64,000 nt of DNA, taken from contig NZ_ANMR01000022.1 in the NCBI RefSeq assembly GCF_000338275.1, positions 1 to 64,000 of the forward strand, written 5' to 3'. Position 1 is the first letter of the stretch. Every line of letters begins with the position of its first letter. Source of the DNA: Staphylococcus xylosus NJ. GTDB taxonomy: Bacteria > Bacillota > Bacilli > Staphylococcales > Staphylococcaceae. This document shows positions 24,785 to 34,629 of the stretch, piece after piece. Below the pieces are notes generated by a model, which was not told the origin of the DNA, made no database searches, and saw only the letters and a list, made by a program, of their open reading frames with translations. Made by a program: the position numbers and the translations under genes.

Positions 24785-26215
24785 TTGAGTTACTTCAATA
24801 AAGAACGCAATCATGCGCTAAAACCTAAGAAAAAATTTAAAATGCCACACATTTATGTCATTTTATTTATTTTTGGTGTAATCGCTACGCTTGCTACTTA
24901 TATTGTTCCATCAGGTGAATTCAAGAGAATTAAGGGTCCTGAAGGTAGAGAAATGGTGGATGCTGATTCATTTCACTACATTACTTCTGCACCAGTAGGC
25001 ATAGTCGACTTTATATCGATTATTCCTAGAGGCCTTATTGAAGCTGGGGAAATCGTATTCTTTACATTAATTATTGGTGGCATGTTCATGGTACTTAGAA
25101 GAACGGGTATCATCGAAATTGCTGTTGATAACTTAACACGTCGTTTTATTTATAAAAGTATATTTATTATTCCGGTGTTAACTACAGTATTTGCTATTGT
25201 AGCTACTTTAATTGGTACAGCAGAATTATCGCTAGTTTATATTCCTGTCATCATTCCACTCGTCATCGCTTTAGGATATGATTCTATAACTGCCACAGCG
25301 ATTGCTCTTTGTGGAACAGTTGTCGGCTTTACAGTAGGTGTTCTTAACCCTATTAATACGGGATTAGCACAAAAGCTTTCTGGAATCCCTGTATTTTCAG
25401 GTATTGGTTTAAGGATTATCTTATTTATCGTAGTGTTAGCTGTCACAATTGTTTTCATTATGCGTTATGCTAAAAAAGTTCATAAACAACCTACTTTAAG
25501 CCCCGTATATGAGGATGATTCAGAAAAAAGAGAGCTATATCAGCACATCACAGAACACGCGCCAACTACAGCTACAACGAGACAAAAATGGGGGATCGCT
25601 GTTATCTTTGTCTTCTTTATTATCCTGGTATACGGCGTCACTACCCAAGGATGGTTCATGGTAGAAATGGCCGGTTTATTTATATTCATGGGCGTCATCG
25701 TTGGATTCGTTTCAGGCCTATCAACACAAACTATTTGCGAAGCATTCAATGATGGCTTTAAGGATGTACTCATGGGTGCAATTATCGTTGGCCTTGCACG
25801 TTCCATTGCTGTAGTTCTTGAAGACGGCAAGATTATGGACACCATCGTTCATGGACTTGGTTCAGTTATTGATGGTACTACTCCAACCATTGCAGTCATT
25901 GGCATGTATGCAGTACAAGTGCTTATTAACTTCATAATATCTTCTGGTAGTGGGCAAGCGTTGGTTACAATGCCAATTATGGCTCCTTTAGCTGATATGT
26001 TAGGTGTTACTAGACAAACTGCTGTCTTGGCATTCCAACTTGGCGATGGCTTCACGCACATATTTTATCCTACAAGTGGTTACTTTATGGCAGCCTTGGC
26101 CATAGGTGGTGTTTCTTATACTAAATGGATTCGCTTTTTCTTCCCACTCTTTATAATATGGGCAATTATTTCTATCATTACATTAATGATTGCTCAACTT
26201 AGTGGATGGTCTTAA
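24785..26215 (+). CDS. YfcC-family carrier (C4-dicarboxylate/amino-acid type)
   Basis: 476 residues, about eleven to twelve membrane helices, starting at a TTG seven bases after GGGGGAGG. The N-terminus (KPKKKFKMPHIYVILFIFGVIATLATYIVPSGEF) and the paired motifs GTAELSLVYIPVIIPLVIALGYDSI and SSGSGQALVTMPIMAPLADMLG fit the YfcC/DcuC-like branch of the ion transporter superfamily. Relatives exchange amino acids or dipeptides or carry dicarboxylates; the substrate is not decided here. The gene stands alone between two terminators. Confidence 0.85.
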   Translation: MSYFNKERNHALKPKKKFKMPHIYVILFIFGVIATLATYIVPSGEFKRIKGPEGREMVDADSFHYITSAPVGIVDFISIIPRGLIEAGEIVFFTLIIGGMFMVLRRTGIIEIAVDNLTRRFIYKSIFIIPVLTTVFAIVATLIGTAELSLVYIPVIIPLVIALGYDSITATAIALCGTVVGFTVGVLNPINTGLAQKLSGIPVFSGIGLRIILFIVVLAVTIVFIMRYAKKVHKQPTLSPVYEDDSEKRELYQHITEHAPTTATTRQKWGIAVIFVFFIILVYGVTTQGWFMVEMAGLFIFMGVIVGFVSGLSTQTICEAFNDGFKDVLMGAIIVGLARSIAVVLEDGKIMDTIVHGLGSVIDGTTPTIAVIGMYAVQVLINFIISSGSGQALVTMPIMAPLADMLGVTRQTAVLAFQLGDGFTHIFYPTSGYFMAALAIGGVSYTKWIRFFFPLFIIWAIISIITLMIAQLSGWS

Positions 26216-26282
26216 AGAGTTTTTTATAAGATAGTAAGATCTTAACAATCTATATGTCTTTTTGTGACAATGTTTAATTTTG

Positions 26283-26330
26283 AGGGAACAAAAGATAAAC
26301 TTATTACTAGTTTCTCTTGTTCCCTTTATT
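26283..26330. terminator. Terminator after the YfcC-like carrier
   Basis: AGGGAACAA..AGA pairs with TCT..TTGTTCCCT, with TTTATT following. It also faces the bioB relic from the other side. Confidence 0.75.
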
Positions 26331-26392
26331 ATTGTATGAGTTAAATCAAACTGCATTAAAAATTTTTATACTATGTGCTACTTTATTGGTAA

Positions 26393-26552
26393 TCAATGGT
26401 TACCAAAACCAATTTTAAAGCCTAAATCTTCTATCATTTTATAATTTAATTTATTCGGCTGACCACCTGTAACAAGATAATCTCCCACGAATATTGAATT
26501 TGTAGCTTTTAAAGCTAGTAGTTGTAGCGAGCGTAAATTAACCTCTTTATTT
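26393..26552 (-). pseudogene. Relic of a second bioB (3' end)
   Basis: About 50 residues match the C-terminus of biotin synthase: [47 protein letters not shown]. They differ from the intact BioB of this window at scattered positions, so this is not a recent copy error. Nothing upstream of the EVNLRS point matches and no cysteine cluster remains. It marks where a bio gene, perhaps a whole operon, was lost or moved. Confidence 0.88.
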
Positions 26553-26656
26553 ACTAAGGTAATAGGACAATCTTTTTGCACTAAATATTTGAATGTTTTT
26601 TATTGCTGAATGATAATTATAGTAATTTACATATTATTATCACACAGGAGGTAACC

Positions 26657-27478
26657 ATGAGTTTAGCTGAAACTTTATTTACGACGGGAGAATTCGCTGA
26701 ATTATGTAGTGTAAAAAAGCAAACACTTTTCCATTATGATGAAATTGGTATTTTAAAGCCTCAGTACAGAAATGACAAAGGCTATCGATTTTACACTTTA
26801 AAACAATTAGAAATATTTAGTGTGATTGATATATTGAAGGGTCTTGGTTTATCGCTTACTGAAATAAAGGAATTTTTAGATATCCGATCACTACCTAAAA
26901 CAATTAATTTATTAACTGACAAAGAAAAAGAAATAGATTTGAAAATCCAACAATTAAAACAACAAAAACTAACCATACAAAATAAAAAGAGTTATTTATA
27001 TGAGTCTTACAAAGCCGACTTTTCTACTATAGATATTATAACGTTACCAAAACAATATTATTTGTTAAGTGATACTATCGGCGACGTAACACTTAAATCT
27101 TCATCGCATAAACTCATGTCTTTTATTAATTTTATAAAGCATAATCATCTAGACTCTGGTTATCCTATTGGTGCAATCATTGATAAAAATAATATTCAAA
27201 ACGATAAATATACTGAGTTCTCAAATTTTTATATTCAAGTAAAACAAAATATAGAAGAACCACATTTTACTAGGGAGGAAGGACAATACATTATTGCCTA
27301 CCATGAAGGTCCTGATGAAACGTTATACAAAACACATAAAAAAATTAAAGATTATTTAATAAGCAATCGATTTAAAATGATTGGTGACAGCTTTGAAGAA
27401 TATGTTGTTGATGAAATCAGTACTAATGGCCCCGATAAATACGTCACAAAAATTTCTATAGCAGTCGAAAAAATTTAA
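26657..27478 (+). CDS. MerR-family regulator with effector-binding domain
   Basis: 273 residues from the ATG behind CAGGAGGTAA (26646). The N-terminal winged helix is clear (FTTGEFAELCSVKKQTLFHYDEIGILKPQYRNDKGYRFYTLKQLEI), followed by a coiled-coil dimerisation helix (about 95-125) and a GyrI-like effector domain (about 130-273). The arrangement is that of BmrR/TipA-type drug sensors. The next gene is a QacA-like pump whose promoter carries a MerR-type operator, so this protein probably turns the pump on when it binds a drug. Confidence 0.92.
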   Translation: MSLAETLFTTGEFAELCSVKKQTLFHYDEIGILKPQYRNDKGYRFYTLKQLEIFSVIDILKGLGLSLTEIKEFLDIRSLPKTINLLTDKEKEIDLKIQQLKQQKLTIQNKKSYLYESYKADFSTIDIITLPKQYYLLSDTIGDVTLKSSSHKLMSFINFIKHNHLDSGYPIGAIIDKNNIQNDKYTEFSNFYIQVKQNIEEPHFTREEGQYIIAYHEGPDETLYKTHKKIKDYLISNRFKMIGDSFEEYVVDEISTNGPDKYVTKISIAVEKI

Positions 27479-27516
27479 CATCTTCTATTTTTTTATAAAA
27501 ACTTACAAAACCATTC

Positions 27517-27547
27517 TTGACTATATGGTTACCATATAGTTTATATT
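27517..27547 (+). promoter_or_regulatory. MerR-type promoter with 19-bp spacer
   Basis: TTGACT and TATATT are 19 bases apart. The spacer carries a perfect palindrome (ACTATATGGT-T-ACCATATAGT, 27520-27540). Over-long spacing with a dyad between the boxes is the signature of promoters activated by MerR proteins through DNA twisting. It drives the QacA-like gene. Confidence 0.85.
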
Positions 27548-27574
27548 TTTATATATGGAAAGTAGGTGACTGTT

Positions 27575-29062
27575 ATGAATATTAAAAAGTGGACAATCTT
27601 ATGTTTAGTCTCTAGTGCATTATTTTTAATCGTCATTGATATGACAGTTTTATATACTGCTCTACCATTGCTAACACATGATTTAGAAGCGACTGCTACA
27701 CAAAAATTATGGATTGTTAATGCCTATGCTTTAGTAGTTGCGGGGTTACTGCCTGGTCTTGGTACATTGGGAGATTATGTAGGCTATAAGAAAATGTTTT
27801 TACTTGGTTTGGCTATATTTGGTGGCGCTTCATTACTAGCAGCAAGTGCCACGACACCAACTATATTAATATTGGCTAGAGTGTTATTAGCTATAGGCGC
27901 TGCTACAATGATGCCTTCAACACTATCCATTATAAAATTAACGTTCAAAGATTACCAAGAACGTGCATTAGCACTTGGTATTTGGTCGGCAATTACCGCA
28001 GCTGGTGCGGGCTTAGGTCCTGTAATAGGCGGCCTATTATTAGAGAAATTTTCATGGCCATCTGTATTTATTATCAATATACCTGTTGTGATTATCGTCA
28101 TAATTATTTCTTATATTTTAATACCTCAATATCCTACAAATAAAGATGGTACATGGGATTTTATAAGCTCATTCCAAATCATGGTAGGACTGATTACAGT
28201 GGTATTTGCAATCAAAGAATTAGCTAAACCAGAAAATAATTTTGTAGTATTATTCGGTGCTTTCGCTATTGGGTTCATCGCTATAATTATGTTCATTAGA
28301 AGACAAAACAGATTAAAATTTCCATTAATCAATTTAGCAATCTTTAAAAATCCATACTTTACAGGCGGTACTATCGTTGCTATTACAACTTCATTTATAT
28401 TGATGGGATTTGAATATATTCTTTCTCAAAGACTACAACTTGTTTTAGGCTTAACACCATTAAATGCTGGGTTAACAATAATGATGATGGCCTTAGCTTC
28501 ACTGGTAGGGGCAATTTTAATTGGTATCATTTTAACTAAATTTGGTACATTAAAACTACAATGGGTAACATTACTACTGGCCTTTATTGGCATATCAGCA
28601 TTTTATTGGGTTTTACATGCACATTTAGCCATACAAATTGTTACTTTAATCATAATTGGTCTTGGTTTAGGGGGAGCAATGACGCTAGCATCTAACGCTA
28701 TTATGTCAAATGCTGATGATAAGAATTCAGGTATGGCCGCTTCCATTGAAGAAGTGTCATTTGAATTTGGTGGATCATTAGGCATCGCTATTATAGGTGG
28801 ATTATTCTCTGTTTTTTACAGTTTATTCTTTAATTTTAATAGTAATTCTGTTGATTTATCTAAGGCAAAAGGCAGTTTAGATGAGACATTGATTCAAGCA
28901 GAACAACTTCCTTTATCTGTTAGCAAAGAACTTATCGAGGCTGGCAAAGCAGCATATGACAATGCCTTTTTACTCATTATTATTATAAGTATTTTGTCAT
29001 TAGCATTCACCATCATCTTATTAATATGGATGGATTTAAAACATAAGCGACTGTCTGAATAA
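27575..29062 (+). CDS. DHA2-family multidrug efflux pump (QacA/SmvA-like)
   Basis: 495 residues with fourteen membrane helices. Motifs include LYTALPLLTHDL near residue 27 and the DHA2 motif C in helix 5 (WSAITAAGAGLGPVIGGLLLEKFSW, about 135-159). GDYVGYKKMFLLG near 70 matches motif A. The start at 27575 has AGGTGA nine bases upstream; an earlier GTG at 27566 is less likely. DHA2 pumps expel cationic dyes, antiseptics and drugs using protons. A MerR-type activator gene and operator precede it directly. Confidence 0.9.
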   Translation: MNIKKWTILCLVSSALFLIVIDMTVLYTALPLLTHDLEATATQKLWIVNAYALVVAGLLPGLGTLGDYVGYKKMFLLGLAIFGGASLLAASATTPTILILARVLLAIGAATMMPSTLSIIKLTFKDYQERALALGIWSAITAAGAGLGPVIGGLLLEKFSWPSVFIINIPVVIIVIIISYILIPQYPTNKDGTWDFISSFQIMVGLITVVFAIKELAKPENNFVVLFGAFAIGFIAIIMFIRRQNRLKFPLINLAIFKNPYFTGGTIVAITTSFILMGFEYILSQRLQLVLGLTPLNAGLTIMMMALASLVGAILIGIILTKFGTLKLQWVTLLLAFIGISAFYWVLHAHLAIQIVTLIIIGLGLGGAMTLASNAIMSNADDKNSGMAASIEEVSFEFGGSLGIAIIGGLFSVFYSLFFNFNSNSVDLSKAKGSLDETLIQAEQLPLSVSKELIEAGKAAYDNAFLLIIIISILSLAFTIILLIWMDLKHKRLSE

Positions 29063-29078
29063 ATAAGAGTATAAAAAA

Positions 29079-29118
29079 CAGATGAAACGTTCAACCTATG
29101 AACACTTCATCTGCTTTA
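29079..29118. terminator. Bidirectional terminator
   Basis: CAGATGAA..GTTCA pairs with TGAAC..TTCATCTG, followed by TTTATT. It lies between the pump and the CoA-transferase gene, which converge. Confidence 0.8.
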
Positions 29119-29202
29119 TTCTTGTTCTTATATCATTGTTAAACACAATCCTAGTTATCAAACTAACTACAATCCGCATAGAAATTATCTATACTTTAAA
29201 TC

Positions 29203-30696
29203 TTACGATAACCACTCTGGTTTACTAGATCCTCTAGGAATTAACGTAGTATTGTAATGACCAGGTGTTTCTGACATTGTAACTTGGTCAGTCACGCCGA
29301 TATAATGTCCGAGTGGTGTCTCAGATTCAAATTGATCAGGAGCGACAATTGCATGCATATCTGTCGTATTAAAAACATCATTTACATATGCTTTTTCAAA
29401 AATACCTAATGACATTAAATAGAGTGAAACGCGACTCAAATTAACCTGAACTCTATAACTGCCGCCTTCTTTTGCTCTTCTTTCTAACGCTTTAATTGCT
29501 CCAGTTTCTAACAACCATGATATGACATAATCATTCACAACCACGATTGGTGGTAACTTAGGTTGGTCTACTGTACCCTCTAATGCCATAACACCCGTAG
29601 CGCTTCCTGCAGTTTGATCGAATCCATTTCTATCTGACCAAGGCCCTTGATCACCATAACAATTAACAGAACAATGAATAATTCCAGGTCTTTTTTCGGC
29701 AAGTTCATGAGGTGTTAAATGTCTCTCTTGCATGAAACCATATCTTTTATTCATGAAAAAGATATCTGCTGATTTTAATAGGTCATTAAATTTTTGTTGA
29801 TGTTCAGTTGAATGATCGATATCTAAATAGGTTGATCTCATGCCGATATGTGAAGTTAATAATAACGTTTCCTCTTCTAGCTCAGAAGGTCTCCAAACAT
29901 TTAACACGTCTGCACCATGTAAAGCTAAGCCTCTTCCTAAACCAGCCCCAGCAATTACATGTCCCATACCTAACGCACGGATGCCATCCAATGGTTGTTG
30001 AGGGTTTTCACTGAAACTCTCGGGTTCTGACTCACCAATTTTCTCTATCGTAACAAGTGGTTCTTTAGCGATATATTCAAACTGTTCTTCTTGCATAAAT
30101 TCAGGCAATGTTCTTATCATAGGCATGACGACACCTTTTTCTGCAGCAGCTTCTTCCAAATCTTTGGCGTCCCACTGTTTAATCGCATGAGCGACAGACT
30201 GTTTGTTTGGTAATGCTTTGATGAGTTCAAGCGTATGTCTATGTGAACTTGGATAAGGATTTAATGGCATCACCCATCGATTATCTTTTGTTTGATAAAA
30301 ACTAAACCGTGTTGGATTATTTGGAAAATATTGCTGTTTAGCAGGAAAGCCATTTAATGTTTCCCATTTTCTTTCATAAAAAGGAGATAAACGTTTCAAT
30401 GCCTTTCTTATATCTACATAAATATCCTGTCCATTACCTCCCCTGTTTTGCCATAAGGAAGCAAGTGCAACGGATTTGGCGGCTAAGCCTATACCTGCTA
30501 ATGAAGCAATTCTTAGTGTACTAGGTTGTATTGGATCCTTACCATAGAATGTAACTTCCCCACCAGCATCCGCAGTTGAATAGCCAATATCATTCAACAA
30601 TTTCTCTAACTCAGAATTAATATCAAAATCATCGTCTTTATTTATACGATGCCGATAATTGTGTAGCAACACTGTTTTTAAATCTTCATTTAGCAT
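29203..30696 (-). CDS. CaiB/BaiF-family CoA-transferase
   Basis: 497 residues. The class III CoA-transferase fold is visible in its second half: PLDGIRALGMGHVIAGAGLGRGLALHGADVLNVWRP near 240, the helix ADIFFMNKRYGFMQERHLTPHELAEKRPGIIHCSVNCYGDQGPWSDRNGFDQTAGSATG near 310-370, and NDYVISWLLETGAIKALERR. The family swaps CoA between acids such as carnitine, formate/oxalate or bile acids. The N-terminal half looks like a degenerate repeat of the domain. The substrate is unknown. It is divergent from a TetR regulator 115 bp away, which probably represses it. Confidence 0.88.
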   Translation of the reverse strand: MLNEDLKTVLLHNYRHRINKDDDFDINSELEKLLNDIGYSTADAGGEVTFYGKDPIQPSTLRIASLAGIGLAAKSVALASLWQNRGGNGQDIYVDIRKALKRLSPFYERKWETLNGFPAKQQYFPNNPTRFSFYQTKDNRWVMPLNPYPSSHRHTLELIKALPNKQSVAHAIKQWDAKDLEEAAAEKGVVMPMIRTLPEFMQEEQFEYIAKEPLVTIEKIGESEPESFSENPQQPLDGIRALGMGHVIAGAGLGRGLALHGADVLNVWRPSELEEETLLLTSHIGMRSTYLDIDHSTEHQQKFNDLLKSADIFFMNKRYGFMQERHLTPHELAEKRPGIIHCSVNCYGDQGPWSDRNGFDQTAGSATGVMALEGTVDQPKLPPIVVVNDYVISWLLETGAIKALERRAKEGGSYRVQVNLSRVSLYLMSLGIFEKAYVNDVFNTTDMHAIVAPDQFESETPLGHYIGVTDQVTMSETPGHYNTTLIPRGSSKPEWLS

Positions 30697-30811
30697 TTCT
30701 TTTCCTTCTTTCTCAATAGCTTTATTTCATTATAGTTATTTCGTTATACTCATTAAAGTAAGCGAAAGTTCAAAAATATACACTTTATTTATAATTGTTT
30801 ATTTTTAAGGA

Positions 30812-31396
30812 GTGTTTTTTATTTATACAAATAAACGAAATAAAACCAAAAAAAGCATTACAGCTTCGGCGTTGTCATTACTAGAAAAACGCGATTTAAC
30901 TGATATTACAGTATCTGATATATGCCACGAGGCTAATATCACACGTGCCACATTCTATAAATACTATAAAAATATTGATATGTTATACAACAACATTAAA
31001 ACACAAACGCTCAACGAATTATTTGGTAATCCTTATGTCTTCTTTAATAAGCATCAAAATATTTTAGATGCTCAATTGTACTTAGCAAACCAAGTTTTTC
31101 ATTATATTATTCATCATCGTTATTTATTCAAAACTTTAATACTGAATGACACTAGATTCAATTTAGACATGTATAACTATTTTAAAGAAAACTATATTAA
31201 CTTTTTAAGCAATACTATTGTTAATAACCACAATTTAGAAATTGATGATCAATTCTTATGTACTTATATCGCTTCAGCTTATACTGGCATCATCTATGAG
31301 TGGGTACTTTCTGATTTTGAAATGTCACCTATTGATTTAACACATAGCATGATTTTTATAAATTCAAATGGTCCAATAAGTGTTTTAGAAAAATAA
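30812..31396 (+). CDS. TetR/AcrR-family regulator
   Basis: About 190 residues. The helix-turn-helix is TKKSITASALSLLEKRDLTDITVSDICHEANITRATFYKYYKNI; the C-terminal part is an all-helical ligand domain of the AcrR type. The start is uncertain: a GTG at 30812 overlaps the AAGGAG ribosome-site-like string, and a non-ATG start a few codons later is possible. It stands divergent from the CoA-transferase and upstream of an aldehyde dehydrogenase. Confidence 0.85.
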   Translation: MFFIYTNKRNKTKKSITASALSLLEKRDLTDITVSDICHEANITRATFYKYYKNIDMLYNNIKTQTLNELFGNPYVFFNKHQNILDAQLYLANQVFHYIIHHRYLFKTLILNDTRFNLDMYNYFKENYINFLSNTIVNNHNLEIDDQFLCTYIASAYTGIIYEWVLSDFEMSPIDLTHSMIFINSNGPISVLEK

Positions 31397-31561
31397 AATT
31401 TATTGAAATTTCAAATAATAATAACGGTAAAATATTTTCTAAGTATTTAAGCAAAAATATTGAAACCCGATTAAAACGGTAGTATTATCACCTAATGTCA
31501 GTTTGAAATTCACTTCACAAGAACTGGACTATGAATATAAAAGACTAAGAGGAGCGTAAAT

Positions 31562-32989
31562 ATGTTCAATCAAACAAAACAATATATCAACGGTGAATGG
31601 GTAGAGAGTCACAGCAACGAAACAATGGATGTTATTAATCCAGCAACAGAAGAAGCTTTTGGTAAAATTGCTAAAGGTAATGCTCAAGACGTTGAAGATG
31701 CGGTTAACGCTGCAGATAGCGTTTATTTAGAATTCCGTAACACTTCAGTAGAATACCGTCAAAACTTACTTAACGATATCGTTAAAGAATATGAAAATCG
31801 TAAAGAAGATCTAATCAAAGCGATGACTTTAGAACTTGGTACACCAGTTACAGCATCTGAAAATGTCCACTATGAAATGGGATTATCACATTTTAAAGCA
31901 GCAAGAGATGCTTTAGATAACTTTAATTTTAGAGAGCGTAGAGGCAACAATATCGTTATAAAAGAAGCAATCGGTGTAGCAGGGTTAATTACACCTTGGA
32001 ACTTCCCTACAAATCAAACTGCCTTGAAATTAGCAGGTGCATTTGCAGCAGGTAGCAGTGTAGTCTTAAAACCATCAGAAGAAACACCATTTGCTGCAAT
32101 TATCTTAGCAGAAATTTTTGACAAAGTAGGCGTGCCAAAAGGCGTCTTCAACTTAGTAAATGGCGATGGCCTTGGTGTAGGTAATCCAATCTCTGAAAAT
32201 GAAAAGATTAGAATGGTATCTTTCACTGGTTCTGGTAATACTGGTAGTAAAATCATGGAAAAAGCTAGTAAAGATTTCAAAAAAGTATCACTTGAATTAG
32301 GTGGTAAATCACCTTATGTCATCTTAGAAGATGCTGATTTAGACAAAGCTGCAGATGCAGCAGTCCATAAAGTAGTTGGCAATTCAGGACAAGTTTGTAT
32401 TGCCGGCTCAAGAACACTTGTTCCAGAATCAATCAAAGATGAATTTATTGAAAAAGTAAAAGAAAAAATGAGTGCAATCAAAGTTGGCGACCCACAAGAT
32501 GCAACAGTACAGATGGGACCAGTCATTAACAGTAAACAATTTAATCAAATCCAAGAATTTATTAAAATTGGTGCACAAGAAGGCGCAACAATTGAATTAG
32601 GTGGAGAGGGTAAACCTGAAGGACTAGAAACAGGCTACTTCATTAAACCAACTATTTTCTCAAACGTAGATAATCATATGACTATCGCTCAAGAAGAAAT
32701 ATTTGGACCAGTAATGTCTATTATCACTTACAGTGATGTTGATGAAGCAATCAAAATCGCAAATGATACAAAATATGGTTTAGCTGCATATGTGTATGGT
32801 TCAGATATGGACACTTTACAAAAAGTAGCTACTGCATTTGAAGCAGGCGTTATTGAAATTAATGAATACCCAAGAAGCGCTGATATGCCATTTGGTGGTT
32901 ATAAACAATCTGGTATCGGTAGAGAATGGGGAGACTATGGTATTGAAGAATTCTTAGAAGTTAAATCAATTTCTGGCTTTTTTCAATAA
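31562..32989 (+). CDS. Aldehyde dehydrogenase
   Basis: 475 residues, complete. Landmarks are [34 protein letters not shown] (about 140-173), [12 protein letters not shown] with the base Glu (about 243), [12 protein letters not shown] with the catalytic Cys (about 277) and [10 protein letters not shown] (about 379). The start has GAGGAGCG seven bases before ATG. It resembles the AldA-type enzymes of staphylococci with broad aldehyde range. It is monocistronic, with a terminator following; codon use is less AT-rich than in the bio region. Confidence 0.92.
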   Translation: MFNQTKQYINGEWVESHSNETMDVINPATEEAFGKIAKGNAQDVEDAVNAADSVYLEFRNTSVEYRQNLLNDIVKEYENRKEDLIKAMTLELGTPVTASENVHYEMGLSHFKAARDALDNFNFRERRGNNIVIKEAIGVAGLITPWNFPTNQTALKLAGAFAAGSSVVLKPSEETPFAAIILAEIFDKVGVPKGVFNLVNGDGLGVGNPISENEKIRMVSFTGSGNTGSKIMEKASKDFKKVSLELGGKSPYVILEDADLDKAADAAVHKVVGNSGQVCIAGSRTLVPESIKDEFIEKVKEKMSAIKVGDPQDATVQMGPVINSKQFNQIQEFIKIGAQEGATIELGGEGKPEGLETGYFIKPTIFSNVDNHMTIAQEEIFGPVMSIITYSDVDEAIKIANDTKYGLAAYVYGSDMDTLQKVATAFEAGVIEINEYPRSADMPFGGYKQSGIGREWGDYGIEEFLEVKSISGFFQ

Positions 32990-33474
32990 ATAATAGTAAT
33001 AACTGTACGATAACCAACTGATTAATATTAATAATGAAACCCTAATTAAATACACTTCTATTTAAATGTAATAAACCCCAAAAGCTGAGCTTATAATTCA
33101 ACTTTTGGGGTTCTTATATTATATATACTATTACAATTATTTTCGCACCATACTAAGTCACAATATTTTTAATCACTTTTACTATCCCACCAACTATATT
33201 AATCAATATATCTAGTGTTATAGTAATATAACATCAATTTGCACCCCTTCGTATTTTTTAACTCAATATGTTGAAAGACTACCCACAATAATAAATATAC
33301 GAAATATCATAAATTAGCAATTAAAATCCAATAATAAAATGTTAACAAAAAACTGATTTTACATCATAATTAAAATTTTTATTTGTATTTGATTAATTTT
33401 TATTAAGTTGTTTTAATATATTGTAGCACGTGTTACGCTTTTTTAAAAAGATACACTTAGGAGGCAATATACAT
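32990..33474. other. Intergenic region with terminator
   Basis: No gene is visible. The terminator of the aldehyde dehydrogenase lies at 33073-33114; the AT-rich rest must contain the promoter of the Yip1-like membrane protein, which begins behind TAGGAGGC. Confidence 0.6.
33073..33114. terminator. Terminator after aldehyde dehydrogenase
   Basis: AACCCCAAAAG pairs with CTTTTGGGGTT, with inner pairing TGA/TCA and a T-rich tail. Confidence 0.85.
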
Positions 33475-34086
33475 ATGGAAACATCTAAATTACCGTTAGC
33501 TCAACATTTTTCAAATTTAAGAACTAATCCTAAATGGACATTAAAACTACTTATTGCTATTGTCGTTGTGATACTATCTACCATAATTACTAGTAGTTTA
33601 ATTGACTATGATACATTGTTTAAAGATACTGGTTTAAGTGGACAAGAGCTTGAACAAACGAAAGCTATAGGGCAAATCACCGGAATCATTGGTGGCATTG
33701 TTGGTGGCATCATCGGTATCGGTATTACATTTGTTATTTTCCTATTAATTTCAAAAATCATGAAATCTGATGCTAGTGCTAAATCTATTTTTTCAGCTAC
33801 ATTAAGCTATACAGTTATCACTAGTGTAATTGGACTTATCGTGATTTTAATTCAATGGATTGCAGGCTTGTCACCAACGGACTATGTCATAACAAGTCTC
33901 AATATTTTTGATAAAGGCAACAGCTTTCTTAGTGCATTCAACTTACAAACACTTATAGGCGCTTATGTATTTGGCGTAATGCTCCTAGCTACAAATCGTT
34001 TTTCTAAAAAGTCAGCAATTATATGGTCAATTGTCTATTTAATTATCTTAGTAGGCTTTGCATTAATTGGTGCTTCATTCCAATAA
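33475..34086 (+). CDS. Yip1-like multi-pass membrane protein
   Basis: 203 residues, start set by TAGGAGGC ten bases before ATG. The protein has about five helices and a glycine-rich stretch (IGQITGIIGGIVGGIIGIGITF, in parts, about residues 62-85) between the first and second; the order resembles the YIP1 membrane family. The role in bacteria is not established, and no catalytic residues are visible. A terminator follows. Confidence 0.75.
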   Translation: METSKLPLAQHFSNLRTNPKWTLKLLIAIVVVILSTIITSSLIDYDTLFKDTGLSGQELEQTKAIGQITGIIGGIVGGIIGIGITFVIFLLISKIMKSDASAKSIFSATLSYTVITSVIGLIVILIQWIAGLSPTDYVITSLNIFDKGNSFLSAFNLQTLIGAYVFGVMLLATNRFSKKSAIIWSIVYLIILVGFALIGASFQ

Positions 34087-34203
34087 TTATTGAATCAATA
34101 CTCTTTTAAAATTAGAAATTTTCAAGTGTTATTTGAGCTGTAACGCATGAATAATTAACACTAGCGTCCTATACGGACTTACTAACTCTATAGTACTTAT
34201 ACA

Positions 34204-34248
34204 AAAAGGAACCCGAGGCGTAAATAAACGTCTCGAGTTCCTTTTTTG
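34204..34248. terminator. Terminator, bidirectional
   Basis: AAAAAGGAAC..CGAG..CGT pairs with ACG..CTCG..GTTCCTTTTT. It lies between converging genes. Confidence 0.85.
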
Positions 34249-34270
34249 TATTATTTTAATTTTAAAATCA

Positions 34271-34507
34271 TCATAAAATACTTGTAATAAATAAGATGCT
34301 AGCAATTATAAATAATACTCCTACCACTTTAGACTTTCTTATATAAGCTATACCAATAGATACTAAGAATATCGCTTGAAAGATAATCTGGGCATTATTT
34401 GTAAAATAAATAACTTCAAAAAGACCTAAACAATTAATGACAATAAAAATAATTGCAATAATGATAAATATAATCTCATAAATTTTGAAATCTTTATTTA
34501 TACTCAA
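34271..34507 (-). CDS. Small three-helix membrane protein
   Basis: 78 residues from a TTG start with AAAGGAG nine bases upstream. Three hydrophobic segments (IIFIIIAIIFIVINCLGLF; AQIIFQAIFLVSIGIAY; VVGVLFIIASILFITSIL) and short basic connectors. No family recognised; similar small proteins are frequent in staphylococci. Confidence 0.65.
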   Translation of the reverse strand: MSINKDFKIYEIIFIIIAIIFIVINCLGLFEVIYFTNNAQIIFQAIFLVSIGIAYIRKSKVVGVLFIIASILFITSIL

Positions 34508-34629
34508 ATAAAAATCTCCTTTTACAAATTTATATTTTCTACATGATGACGCCAGAAAAAGAAACTTGTAATATTATTAACTACAAAACCTTTAATAAAA
34601 GTGACAAGCGATTTTGTTTAATGACTGAA

